This document shows positions 26,132 to 36,826 of a stretch of DNA of 64,000 nucleotides, one piece after another. How positions within the stretch are numbered: the first letter of the stretch is position 1; each line of letters starts with the position of its first letter. The stretch spans positions 239,011 to 303,010 of the forward strand of contig NZ_WNXQ01000005.1 of the NCBI RefSeq assembly GCF_009789075.1, in the 5' to 3' direction. This DNA is from Pseudooceanicola pacificus (lineage in GTDB: Bacteria > Pseudomonadota > Alphaproteobacteria > Rhodobacterales > Rhodobacteraceae). The position numbers were made by a program, and so were the translations under genes. The notes beneath the pieces were generated by a model, which was not told the origin of the DNA, made no database searches, and saw only the letters and a program-made list of their open reading frames with translations.

Positions 26132-28240
26132 TCAGAGCTTCGGCGCCTTCGGCTTTGCCGCCCCCTCCAGGCGCTGGATATGCCTTCGCTCGATCATGTC
26201 GAAATCGGCGATCAGTGTGGCCACCGCGCCCTCGCGAAAATCGACCCGGACCGAGGCCGGGCAGTCCCGCAAGCGGCCCGGCGCGGCCGCGTTGTAGCGC
26301 AGGCTGATCGCGCTGCGCCCGACCACCGCCTTGTGCAGGTCGGTCGCGACCCCGGCAAAGGCCATCGGCCCGGCACGGTTCGTCGGGTTCAAGGTGCATG
26401 TCGCCTCGGCCGACATGGCAAGCCCGGGCTCGTCTTCCCAGGTGCTGCCGGCGGGCAGGGCGAGGCCCCAATCGGCATATTTCTCCTTGAACGCCTGCCA
26501 CAGATCCCTGGTCGGTTCGGCCGCGATGGTCCGGGCGGCGGCCATCAGCTGGCTGTCCTGCCCTGGTCCGTCAAAGGCCAGGATCACCAGCGACCCGTCC
26601 CCGGCGATGTAATGCACGGTGTCGCGCAGCATCTCCAGATCATCGTTCACCGGCGGCAGGTATTCGGCCCGCACGGGGCCAAGCGCGTCGGCCAGGGCGG
26701 CCAGCGCCTCGGCCCGCGTCATATGTAGCCGGATGCCGACGATATCGGGCGGAATCGCCGCCGCCGCTGCCGGTGCCGCTGCGGCCGCTGCGGTTGCCTT
26801 TGCCGCGGCCTGCTCGGCGCGCTTCGCGGTTTCGGCGGCATTGCGCTCTTCTTCAGCGCGGGCCTTGGCCGCCTGCGCCGCCTGTTCGGCGCGACCCACC
26901 TGCTGTTCCAGCAGGGCCATACGGCGCGCGCGCTCGCGGTTCAGCTCTTCGGCGGTCAGGTCGGCGGCCTCCACAGCCTCGGCAAAGCCGGCGAGGCGGC
27001 GCAGCACGGTGCCGGGGGTGTACTCCTCTTTCGACGGCAGATCGGCCTGGTCTTCCAGGTCGCGCAGATCCAGCGTGTAGTCGAGCGCCGCTTCGCGTTC
27101 CGGGGACAGGCGGCCATTTGCAAGCGCCTGTGCGGCGCCTTCACTCATCGGGCAGAAGTGCGCGACGGTCATCCGCCCGACCTCGGGGCTGAGCGAGGCC
27201 GCCGTGGCGGCAAAGCTCGGCCTGCGCCCCAGCCAGAACAGGTAACGTTCGATGCCGGAGGCGCGCGTGCCGTAATCGCATTGCAGGATTGTCTCGCCGA
27301 TATGCCGATCCGCCCGCATGCCGTGTTCTTCGGCCTTGAGCTTGTCGCAGGCGCGCGCGTGCTCGGGTTTCACGTTCCGCCCCGAGCATTTGCTGGCCAG
27401 GTCGCGTGAAATGCCCAGGTTGAAGCGGGTATATTCGGCCCGCTGCAGGAAGCTGCCACCCTGGCGGTCGAACCGGTAGGCGACGAAACGGCGCTGCCAG
27501 TTCTTGTCCATATACGCGCGCATCTGCCAGCTCTTGGCGACGCGGGGCGTGACCTCGGGGGACGAGACGCCGTAGTCGACTTCAAGATACCAGCCGGCAT
27601 CGTTGACCTCGGGGATCGCGATACCGGCCTTGCGCAGTTCCAGCACGGTCAGGCGGTCCTGCAGGCCGGCCATGTCGCCTTCGCCGCAGAACGCGACCAG
27701 CCTGTCGATCTCCTTGCAGGCGGCAAAGCTGCGGCCCGCGTCGATGGCGGCCTGCGAACATTGCATCCACTGGTCGAAGATGCCTTTGCACATCGGTGTC
27801 GTGTCTTCCAGCCAGGCTGGCCTGGGCTGTTTGGACAGGTCGATGCGGTCCCTCCGGCCGGTGGCCTGCAATCCGCTGAAACTGCCCGGGTTCTCGACCC
27901 CGAGGAACCGCATCACATTGGCGTCGTAGCCCATCCCGGCCAGCACGGATCCGGTGAACTGCTGAAAGCTCTGTTGCGTCTGCTGCCAGCCCGCCAGCTC
28001 GGATTCCAGCTGCGTCCGGTCGCATCCACGACATTTGTCCAACTCACCCTTCAGGCGCGTTATCTCGGCCTTCCACATGGCGGTTTCGGCCTGCAGCTTC
28101 TGGTAGGACCGGATGCCGTCGCTCGCGGCGCTGGACATTTCGGACCAGAAACCCAGCTCGACCAGCGGATCGACGGCAAGGGCGGGCAGAGGGGCGAGGC
28201 CGGCCAGAACGGCCGCAAGGAAGGTTCGGACTATGCGCAT
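26132..28240 (-). CDS. Large exported protein of unknown function
   Basis: 702 residues; I do not recognise a named family. The first about 22 residues (MRIVRTFLAAVLAGLAPLPA) form a Sec signal peptide ending in ALA. The body has many cysteines (for example MCKGIFDQWMQCSQAAI), an AELTRLK-like heptad region near residue 60, and a long coiled coil at about 470-530 rich in A, E and R (ARRMALLEQQVGRAEQAA) that runs into an alanine-only linker. After it, DIVGIRLHMTRAEALAAL begins a small C-terminal domain of a type seen repeated in other periplasmic proteins. The start at 28240 has AGGGA ahead. Stands alone; convergent with tgt and divergent from the old yellow enzyme gene. Confidence 0.7.
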   Translation of the reverse strand: MRIVRTFLAAVLAGLAPLPALAVDPLVELGFWSEMSSAASDGIRSYQKLQAETAMWKAEITRLKGELDKCRGCDRTQLESELAGWQQTQQSFQQFTGSVLAGMGYDANVMRFLGVENPGSFSGLQATGRRDRIDLSKQPRPAWLEDTTPMCKGIFDQWMQCSQAAIDAGRSFAACKEIDRLVAFCGEGDMAGLQDRLTVLELRKAGIAIPEVNDAGWYLEVDYGVSSPEVTPRVAKSWQMRAYMDKNWQRRFVAYRFDRQGGSFLQRAEYTRFNLGISRDLASKCSGRNVKPEHARACDKLKAEEHGMRADRHIGETILQCDYGTRASGIERYLFWLGRRPSFAATAASLSPEVGRMTVAHFCPMSEGAAQALANGRLSPEREAALDYTLDLRDLEDQADLPSKEEYTPGTVLRRLAGFAEAVEAADLTAEELNRERARRMALLEQQVGRAEQAAQAAKARAEEERNAAETAKRAEQAAAKATAAAAAAPAAAAAIPPDIVGIRLHMTRAEALAALADALGPVRAEYLPPVNDDLEMLRDTVHYIAGDGSLVILAFDGPGQDSQLMAAARTIAAEPTRDLWQAFKEKYADWGLALPAGSTWEDEPGLAMSAEATCTLNPTNRAGPMAFAGVATDLHKAVVGRSAISLRYNAAAPGRLRDCPASVRVDFREGAVATLIADFDMIERRHIQRLEGAAKPKAPKL

Positions 28241-28448
28241 CGGGACTGTCCCTGTCGGAAGCATCAACACCTTCGGGCAGGATAACATTCTTTGACCATC
28301 CCGCAAAACCGCGGGCGCCGGGGGACGGGGCATCCGAATACGGGACGGGGCCATGCGCTGCCGGCATTTGTAATGCGGCGTTGGGGCATTACCTCGGATG
28401 GTCCAGGGCCGCAGGCTGTATGGCGGGCCCACAAGGAAAGGACGCTCG

Positions 28449-29558
28449 ATGACCGAAGCACTGTTTACCCCCTTCACCGCAGGCGACATGGCGCTGAAGA
28501 ACCGGGTCGTCATGGCCCCGCTGACCCGCAACCGCGCCGACAACGACACCGGCGAGGTCGGCGACCTGCATGTCGCATATTACCGCCAGCGCGCCGGGGC
28601 CGGACTGATCGTGACCGAGGCGTCGCAGATCTCGCCCGTGGGCAAGGGCTACCTCGCCACGCCCGGCATCCATACCACCGGCCAGGTCGCCGCCTGGCGC
28701 AAGGTGACTGACGCGGTGCACGCGGCGGGCGGCCGGATCGTGATCCAGCTGTGGCACGTGGGCCGGATCAGCCATGTCTCGCTGCAGCCCGGGGGGCAGG
28801 CGCCCGTCTCGGCCTCGGCCGTGCCCGCCGGGGTCAAGACCTTCACCGCCAACGGGTTCGAGGAGACTTCGCCCCCCCGTGCCCTGACGGTGGAGGAGAT
28901 CGCCGCGACGGTGGCCGATTACCGCCACGCCGCCCGCTCGGCCATCGAGGCCGGGTTCGACGGGGTCGAGGTGCATGGCGCGAACGGCTATCTGATCGAC
29001 CAGTTCCTGAAGACCGGCACCAACAGGCGCGACGACGCCTATGGCGGCAGCATCGAAAACCGCACCCGCTTCCTGTTCGAGGTGATGCAGGCCGTCACCG
29101 ACGAGATCGGCGGCGCGCGCACCGGGCTGCGCCTGTCGCCCTATTCGCCGGCCAACGGGATTTCGGACGCCGATCCCACGCCGCTTTTCACCCATGCGAT
29201 CCAGGGGCTGAACCGGTTCGGGCTGGCCTACCTGCACATGGTCGAGGGCGCGACCGGCGGCTCGCGCGAGCTGGCCGAGGGCGAAAGCATCGCCGCGCTG
29301 CGGGCGCATTTCGACGGGCCCTACATGGCGAATAACGGCTACGACCGCGCGATGGCGCTGAATGCCGTGGCCTCGGGCGCGGCGGATCTGGTGGCCTTTG
29401 GCCGGCCCTACATCGCGAACCCCGATCTGGTGGAACGCCTGCGCCGCGACGCGCCGCTGAGCGAGCTCGACCGCGAAACCCTCTATGGCGGCGGGGCCGA
29501 GGGCTATACCGACTACCCGGCCCTTGGCGCTGCCGAGCAAGGCCAGGCCGCCGGCTGA
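28449..29558 (+). CDS. Old yellow enzyme family alkene reductase
   Basis: 369-residue FMN-dependent oxidoreductase of the NemA/OYE group, reducing activated C=C bonds or nitro compounds with NAD(P)H. FMN and substrate residues: MAPLTRNRADN, QLWHVGRISH, and HGANGYLIDQFLKTGTN (the His/Asn substrate pair sits here); GRPYIANPDLVERLR is the C-terminal flavin phosphate site. The start at 28449 gives MTEALFTPF, preceded by AAGGA. An in-frame upstream codon is less likely. Single gene, ending at a strong shared hairpin. Confidence 0.92.
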   Translation: MTEALFTPFTAGDMALKNRVVMAPLTRNRADNDTGEVGDLHVAYYRQRAGAGLIVTEASQISPVGKGYLATPGIHTTGQVAAWRKVTDAVHAAGGRIVIQLWHVGRISHVSLQPGGQAPVSASAVPAGVKTFTANGFEETSPPRALTVEEIAATVADYRHAARSAIEAGFDGVEVHGANGYLIDQFLKTGTNRRDDAYGGSIENRTRFLFEVMQAVTDEIGGARTGLRLSPYSPANGISDADPTPLFTHAIQGLNRFGLAYLHMVEGATGGSRELAEGESIAALRAHFDGPYMANNGYDRAMALNAVASGAADLVAFGRPYIANPDLVERLRRDAPLSELDRETLYGGGAEGYTDYPALGAAEQGQAAG

Positions 29559-29641
29559 CCACCGCCCCCCGGTTGGTCCCCCGGCCCCCGCGCCGGGGCC
29601 TCGCGGTGCGGGGATCCCCGCGCCGGACCCCATGCCAGCAT

Positions 29642-29681
29642 GGACAAGGCCCGTGGAGTGCGACCTCCACGGGCCTTGTCC
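29642..29681. terminator. Bidirectional hairpin between the OYE and SDR genes
   Basis: A perfect 17-base inverted repeat, GGACAAGGCCCGTGGAG at 29642-29658 and its complement at 29665-29681, around a six-base loop. It lies between two convergent genes and should stop or stabilise both transcripts. Neither strand has a clear U-tract directly after it. Confidence 0.6.
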
Positions 29682-29756
29682 GTGCTCCGTCCCCGTGTGG
29701 GGCAGCAGCCCCGCATGTGCCCCGCACCGGCCACTCGGAAGGCGCCGCAGGCCCCC

Positions 29757-30542
29757 TTAGCCCGGCTGCGCTTCCTGCATGTTGCGCACGGTCTTCAGGA
29801 TGTAGCGCATCGGCAGCATCGGAGAGATCCGCATCATCATCCGGCGCGACCGGCTGACCCCGGCATAGACGTTCAGCTCTCCCGCCATCATCGCCTCATA
29901 GCCGATCCGGGCGACCTCGGCGGCGGAGGTGGTGTTGGCGAACAGCGGCGTCTTGTCCATCCCCGAGGTGGCCGCGAATTCGCTGGCCGTGGCGCCGGGC
30001 ATCAGTGTGGTGACGGTGACGGCGGTGTCGCTGACCTCTTCGGCGATGGCATTGCCCAGGAACTTCACAAAGCTCTTGGAGGCGAAATAGACCGCCTGCA
30101 GCGGCCCCGGCACGATGGCGGCGGTCGAGGCGACGTTCAGGATGCGCCCCCGGTTGCGCGCGACAAAGCCGGGCAGGAACAGCCGGGTGAGCGCCGACAG
30201 GGCGATCACATTCACCTGGATCATCTCGCGGTTCCGCGTCCAGTCCTGTTCGTGGAACTTGCCGCGCAGGGCAAAGCCCGCGTTGTTGATCAGATAGCTC
30301 AGCTCGACCCCTTCGGACGCGACCGTGTCGTGGATCCGCTGCGACGCCGCCTCTTCGTTCAGGTCCTCGGCGATCACCAGCACGCGGGTGCCGTGTTTCG
30401 CCTCGATCTCGGCCTTCAGCGCATTCAGCCGGTCCAGCCGCCGGGCCACCAGCACCAGGTCGCCGCCCCTGGAGGCATGCAGCCGGGCCATTTCGGCGCC
30501 GATGCCGCTGGAGGCGCCGGTGATCAGTGCAACGTCTTTCAT
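29757..30542 (-). CDS. Short-chain dehydrogenase/reductase
   Basis: 261-residue classical SDR. Cofactor loop TGASSGIGAEMARLHASRG near residue 8, NNAGFAL motif, catalytic Ser in NVASTAAIVP and Tyr-x3-Lys in YFASKSFVKF; PGATASEFA follows. The basic residues after the second strand (VARRLDRLN) suggest NADP. Substrate unknown. Divergent from a TetR gene, with two operator-like palindromes between them, so this is a likely TetR-controlled reductase. Confidence 0.9.
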   Translation of the reverse strand: MKDVALITGASSGIGAEMARLHASRGGDLVLVARRLDRLNALKAEIEAKHGTRVLVIAEDLNEEAASQRIHDTVASEGVELSYLINNAGFALRGKFHEQDWTRNREMIQVNVIALSALTRLFLPGFVARNRGRILNVASTAAIVPGPLQAVYFASKSFVKFLGNAIAEEVSDTAVTVTTLMPGATASEFAATSGMDKTPLFANTTSAAEVARIGYEAMMAGELNVYAGVSRSRRMMMRISPMLPMRYILKTVRNMQEAQPG

Positions 30543-30566
30543 GGTGTCTCTCCCGATGGGGTGAAT

Positions 30567-30634
30567 CCGAATCTGGATTCGGTTTTGACATCCTCGCCGC
30601 GACCTGTCAATTAAACCGAACGCAAATTCAGTTT
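30567..30634. promoter_or_regulatory. Two matching operators between the SDR and TetR genes
   Basis: Two copies of CCGAA-N6-TTCRG: CCGAATCTGGATTCGG at 30567-30582, and CCGAA (30616-30620)-N6-TTCAG (30627-30631) within the wider dyad AAACCGAA-N6-TTCAGTTT. They are 49 bases apart and lie between the two divergent starts. The adjacent TetR protein is the expected ligand, repressing both genes. Confidence 0.65.
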
Positions 30635-30644
30635 GAGACGTGAC

Positions 30645-31313
30645 GTGGCAGAAAACCGTTGGACCTCCGAGCTGCACTGGCGGCGCGCCGGGCAGCAGAC
30701 GCGCAGCGAGCGCACCCAAGCCGCCCTGATGGATGCCGCCGAAGAGCTGCTGATGGAGAAGGGGGCCGAGGCGACCTCGATCGCCGATATCGCCAGGCGG
30801 GCGGGGTTCTCGGTCGGATCGGTCTATCACCATTTCCGCGACAAGCGGGCCCTGCTGCTGGCGTTGTTCAACCGCATGACCGAGTCCTACGCGGCGCTGA
30901 CCCGCCAGGCCTCCGATCCCGCGATGTGGGAGGGCGCGCGCATCCGCGACCTGTTCCGGGGCTATCTGGAGGTGACGCTGAGCCTGTCGCGCGACCACGG
31001 CGCGGCCAAGGCGGCGGTGTCGGCGGCGGTCGCCGATCAGCCCGAGCTGGCCGTGCATTACGCCGAAATCCAGGGAGAGACCCGTCGCGCCCTGCTGGGG
31101 CTGGTGCTGGCCCGCCGGGACGAGATCGGGCATGCGGCGCCAGAGGCGGCGGCGGGTTTCGCCATCGACCAGCTGGCCGCGATGCTGCGCGCCCGGCTGG
31201 ACCCGGTCCAGAAGGTTTCGGCCCTGCGCGACATGGACGACGCCGCCTTTGTCGACGAGGCGCTGCAGATGGTTTCGGACTACCTGCGGCTGGCACCGGC
31301 CGGGGCGGGCTGA
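30645..31313 (+). CDS. TetR family transcriptional regulator
   Basis: 222-residue regulator. N-terminal helix-turn-helix about 25-70: ALMDAAEELLMEKG and ADIARRAGFSVGSVYHHF, the canonical TetR recognition helix. The C-terminal ligand domain is mostly helical with no diagnostic motif. A GTG at 30645 is chosen as start; a TTG at 30633 would add four residues but lies inside the second operator. Divergent from the SDR gene, which it probably represses; lon follows 230 bases later under its own promoter. Confidence 0.85.
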   Translation: MAENRWTSELHWRRAGQQTRSERTQAALMDAAEELLMEKGAEATSIADIARRAGFSVGSVYHHFRDKRALLLALFNRMTESYAALTRQASDPAMWEGARIRDLFRGYLEVTLSLSRDHGAAKAAVSAAVADQPELAVHYAEIQGETRRALLGLVLARRDEIGHAAPEAAAGFAIDQLAAMLRARLDPVQKVSALRDMDDAAFVDEALQMVSDYLRLAPAGAG

Positions 31314-31440
31314 GCGCCGTCAAGTTTCCGTTACGTCCGCCATTCGACGGTTAACCGGGCACCTGTCAATTTTCCCTTAAAGCACCACATTCGCAACTTG
31401 CCTGTGCCCCGCGCTTGAGGCCACACTGGCCGCAACGAGG

Positions 31441-31470
31441 TTGAAACCGGGGTGACAGGGCCCCAGATTA
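31441..31470 (+). promoter_or_regulatory. Heat-shock (RpoH-type) promoter of lon
   Basis: TTGAAA at 31441-31446 and CCCCAGATTA at 31461-31470, separated by 14 bases, closely fit the sigma-32 pattern CTTGAA-N13-17-CCCCAT-T. Transcription should start near 31477, leaving a 70-base leader before lon. Heat-shock control of lon is well established in other proteobacteria. Confidence 0.7.
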
Positions 31471-31545
31471 AGCCTTCATAAACCGGGGGAAGCCGGGTCG
31501 CCGATCATCGGGGCCAGAGCTTTCCGCCTGAACTAAGGATAGAGC

Positions 31546-33954
<2,409 letters not shown>

Positions 33955-33976
33955 CCCGGCCCTGACCGAAAGACCA

Positions 33977-34017
33977 AAGGCCCGCCCGGCATCTGCCGTG
34001 GCGGGCCTTATTCGTTT
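33977..34017 (+). terminator. lon transcription terminator
   Basis: AAGGCCCGCC (33977-33986) pairs perfectly with GGCGGGCCTT (34000-34009) around a 13-base loop; ATTCGTTTT follows. Located 22 bases after the lon stop. Confidence 0.85.
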
Positions 34018-34089
34018 TGCGGGCCGCCCCCTGCCTTGGCGGCGGGGCCTGTGGGCGCGGCGGCAGGCGCGCAGGCTGGCCGGGGCCGG

Positions 34090-35496
34090 TCAGTCCCGGA
34101 TCGCCCGTGGCAGCGAAAGCGTCGCCGCCAGCCCCGCCAGCGCCACCGCCGCCGCGCCGCCCCAGATCACCCAGACCGCCCCGGTGCCGGAGCCCGATTG
34201 CAGCGCCGGGATCAGCCCGGTCAGCCCGGCGGCCCATCCGCCCAGCCCGGCCCCCACGGCAAAGCCCGTCGTCTGGATCGTCGGCATGAAGGAGCTGGTG
34301 CGCCCCTGCTCCCCCTCGGCCGTGGCCCGCATGATCGCCTGGTTCGCCGGTCCCCAGACCAGCCCGAAGGCGACGCCCGACAACCCGTGCCCGATCGCCA
34401 CCAGCCCGGGCAGCCCGGCCGAGAATCCGCAGGCGATGGTCAGCGCGCCCGCCACCTGGAACGCAGGCCCGGCCCGCATCAATGTGTGGCGCAACCCGGC
34501 CGGGCGTGCCGCGACCCACATGGCCGACAGGCTCCAGCACATGGCCATGGTGACGGCCATCCACCCGACCCAGACCGGCGAGATGTCAAAGGTCTCGCGC
34601 AGCGACAGCGGCAGGAAGACCGAGGATACGCTCTGCGCCACCGGCATCAGGAACAGCGCCCATGTGGCCCGCCCCACGGTGCCGGTGCGAAAGGCCGCGC
34701 GCGGGAAGAAGGCGTCGTCGGCCCCCGCGTCCCGGTGCAGCGCGGCGGCAAAGAGGGCCAGCCCGACGGGGATGGCCAGCGCCGCCAGGGGCAGGGCGGG
34801 CAGGGCGGCGGGGACCGACAGCAGCACCGCCCCGGCCAGGCACATCTGCACCGGCAGGGAAGGGGTGACGCGCCGTTCGGGTGCGCGCGGCGGGCGTGCG
34901 GGCAGGATCAGGGTGGCACAGATCAGGAACAGGATGGCAAAGGGCAGGCAGACCAGCATCGCCGCCCGCCAGTCCAGATATTCGGTCGCAAAGCCCCCCG
35001 CCAGCGGCCCAAGGGCGGCGGCAAGGGCCCAGACGACCGCCTCGACCGAAAAGACGCGCTGGACGAGGGCGGGGGCGATCAGTTCTGGAATCAGCCCGTA
35101 GCAGAGCGCCACGATCAGCCCGTCCGACAGCCCCTGCATCGCCCGGCCCAGGGCAAAGACCGCGCCCGCCGGGGCGGTGGAGGTCAGCAGCACCCCGGTG
35201 ACAAAGACCGTCGCCGCGCCAAGCGCCAGCCGCCGCGCGCCGAACCGCGACCTGAGCCGGGCTGACAGCAGCCCGCCGGTCACCACGCCGATGAAGAACA
35301 GCGCATAGGCCACCGGCAGCATCGGCAGGGCGCCCAGATCGGAATAGGCCACGGGGACCGAGGCCGCGATCGCCAGGTCGTTGAAGGCATGCATGCCGAC
35401 CCCGGCCGAGATCAGCATGACCGGCCCGCGTTGCCCGGGGGCCAGGATGCCCGTGGCCCCGGCCGTTGCCGGGACGATTGTCGAGTGTTCGCTCAT
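34090..35496 (-). CDS. MFS transporter
   Basis: 468-residue major facilitator with about 12 to 14 hydrophobic segments. Family features: FNDLAIAASVPVAYSDLG before helix 1, the loop motif GGLLSARLRSRFGARRLAL between helices 2 and 3, and GRAMQGLSDGLIVALCYG in helix 4. Probably an efflux pump of the multidrug type; substrate unknown. Start at 35496 (MSEHSTIVPA). A perfect SoxR-type palindrome lies just upstream, so redox-active compounds may induce it. Convergent with lon. Confidence 0.87.
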   Translation of the reverse strand: MSEHSTIVPATAGATGILAPGQRGPVMLISAGVGMHAFNDLAIAASVPVAYSDLGALPMLPVAYALFFIGVVTGGLLSARLRSRFGARRLALGAATVFVTGVLLTSTAPAGAVFALGRAMQGLSDGLIVALCYGLIPELIAPALVQRVFSVEAVVWALAAALGPLAGGFATEYLDWRAAMLVCLPFAILFLICATLILPARPPRAPERRVTPSLPVQMCLAGAVLLSVPAALPALPLAALAIPVGLALFAAALHRDAGADDAFFPRAAFRTGTVGRATWALFLMPVAQSVSSVFLPLSLRETFDISPVWVGWMAVTMAMCWSLSAMWVAARPAGLRHTLMRAGPAFQVAGALTIACGFSAGLPGLVAIGHGLSGVAFGLVWGPANQAIMRATAEGEQGRTSSFMPTIQTTGFAVGAGLGGWAAGLTGLIPALQSGSGTGAVWVIWGGAAAVALAGLAATLSLPRAIRD

Positions 35497-35538
35497 GTCT
35501 GCCTGCCTCTGTTCCAGTCCGGTGACTCGCACTCTGCA

Positions 35539-35558
35539 ACCTCAACCGCGGTTGAGGT
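35539..35558. promoter_or_regulatory. SoxR-type operator of the MFS gene
   Basis: A perfect 20-base palindrome, ACCTCAACCGCGGTTGAGGT. It matches the SoxR box pattern CCTCAA-N6-TTGAGG. On the minus strand a -35-like TTGACC precedes and a weak -10-like CAGAGT follows at a 19-base spacing, the long spacing that MerR-family activators use. It is 43 bases before the MFS start codon. No soxR gene is in the window. Confidence 0.7.
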
Positions 35559-35716
35559 CAAGCGGTCCGTCGCCGGGCGGAAGTCCGGGCGCCGCTGATG
35601 TTTCGCGGTGACGGTTGCCGTTGAAAATAAGGCCATTTTTGGGCGCAACTGGATTGGATCCGCCCCCGGTGATAGGGTCCGCGCACGGGGGCAACCTGAG
35701 CAGAGGGCACTGAAAC

Positions 35717-36151
35717 ATGGCCAAGTCGACTACCACCCGTTCGGCGGAGACGAAGACATCCGCCACCAAGACCGCGACCGCAGCCAAGACTGCGAGCGCG
35801 GCCGCCAAGACGGCCGTCGCGGCCGCATCCACGCCCGATCTGAAGGTCGTGGACGAAACCGTGCCCAGCGTCACCGGGCCGGAGCTGAAGAAGAAAGAGC
35901 TGATCGACCTGGTTGTCGAACGCTCGGGCCTGAAGAAGAAGGATGTGAAGCCGGTGGTCGAGTCCGTGATGGCCGTCCTCGGCGAAGCTCTGGGCGCGGG
36001 ACGCGAAATGAACCTGCAGCCGCTCGGCAAGATAAAGGTCAACAAGATCAAGAACGTGAACAACGGCAAGGTTGTGATCACCCGCATCCGCCAGTCCACG
36101 GGCACCGTGGAAGCCGCCGAAAAAGACCCGCTTGCAGAGGCGGAAGAGTAA
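35717..36151 (+). CDS. HU family DNA-binding protein with a long basic N-terminal tail
   Basis: 144 residues against about 90 for standard HU. Residues 1 to about 52 are a low-complexity tail of Ala, Thr, Lys and Ser (MAKSTTTRSAETKTSATK), like the basic tails of histone H1-like bacterial proteins. From about 55 on is the HU fold: KKELIDLVVERSGLKKKDVK, then VMAVLGEALGAGREMNLQPL, with the DNA-binding arm shortened (GKIKVNKIKNVNNGKVVITR). Nucleoid architecture is the likely role. tRNA-Val follows 18 bases after the stop. Confidence 0.88.
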   Translation: MAKSTTTRSAETKTSATKTATAAKTASAAAKTAVAAASTPDLKVVDETVPSVTGPELKKKELIDLVVERSGLKKKDVKPVVESVMAVLGEALGAGREMNLQPLGKIKVNKIKNVNNGKVVITRIRQSTGTVEAAEKDPLAEAEE

Positions 36152-36169
36152 CGCTAAACACCGCCGCAC

Positions 36170-36244
36170 GGGTGATTAGCTCAGTGGTAGAGCGCTTCGT
36201 TCACATCGAAGATGTCAGGAGTTCGAATCTCTTATCACCCACCA
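36170..36244 (+). tRNA. tRNA-Val(CAC)
   Basis: 75 bases with a complete cloverleaf. Acceptor GGGTGAT/ATCACCC, D-arm TAGCTCAGTGGTAGA, anticodon stem CTTCG/CGAAG around TTCACAT (anticodon CAC), T-arm AGGAG-TTCGAAT-CTCTT, and an encoded CCA. A terminator follows. Confidence 0.95.
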
Positions 36245-36255
36245 TCTAATTCCTT

Positions 36256-36292
36256 GAAAGGTCTCGATTATTTCGGGGCCTTTCTTCGTTTT
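36256..36292 (+). terminator. Terminator after tRNA-Val(CAC)
   Basis: GAAAGGTCTCGA (36256-36267) pairs with TCGGGGCCTTTC (36273-36284), with three G-U pairs when read as RNA, and runs into TTCGTTTT. It ends the HU/tRNA unit. Confidence 0.75.
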
Positions 36293-36826
36293 GCAAGGTG
36301 TCTTCCGGGGGGGTCAACCTAAGGTCCGGATGCATCGATTTGCAATGCGCCGCGTGATTCACGGCCCGGAAAACGCAGCGCAGACAAGAGCGACCTTTCC
36401 TGGCTGACCGGGGCGCTGATGGCCTGGCTTGCGCCCCTTCTTTGCGACGTCGCACGGCAAGGCGTCGAAGTCGCGGTCGATGGCAGACGGGTGCCGGGTG
36501 GGGCGGCCTACTGCGGCCAGCATGGTCGCGCGCAGGGGGATCGGTTCCCCGACAACCGGGGGCGTGGCCGACCAATCGGGCGCGGCACGGCCTGATCCCC
36601 CTGTCTTCCAAGCCTTCGCCAAGCCAGCCCATGTCGTATCCCGCGGACTGCGGGGCAACCGCTCTGCCGCCCAGAGGCCGCTCAACGGACCTCTGCTTCC
36701 GGTGTCATCGCTGACCTGGCCGGTGGCCAGCCCTGCCATCCATCTGCCGGATGCCCGCCAGCCATTGCAATCTGCGCGGGAAAACGGTGCAATCGGTTTC
36801 GAATGTCGGGTCTGGAGGAGGACAGC
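36293..36826. other. Gene-free spacer of about 530 bases
   Basis: Between the tRNA-Val terminator and the flavin monooxygenase. Open frames cross it on both strands, but none has a family motif or ribosome site. No att-like copy of the tRNA end was seen. The GGAGGA ribosome site of the monooxygenase lies at its right end. Confidence 0.4.

Noticed and set aside
36246..36632. 128-codon minus-strand frame after tRNA-Val
   Set aside because: Its 3' end runs through the tRNA terminator region, and it has neither a ribosome site nor a family motif.
36170..36826. Prophage or integrative element at tRNA-Val
   Set aside because: No integrase or partial tRNA copy was found; the second tRNA-Val is complete and has a different anticodon.
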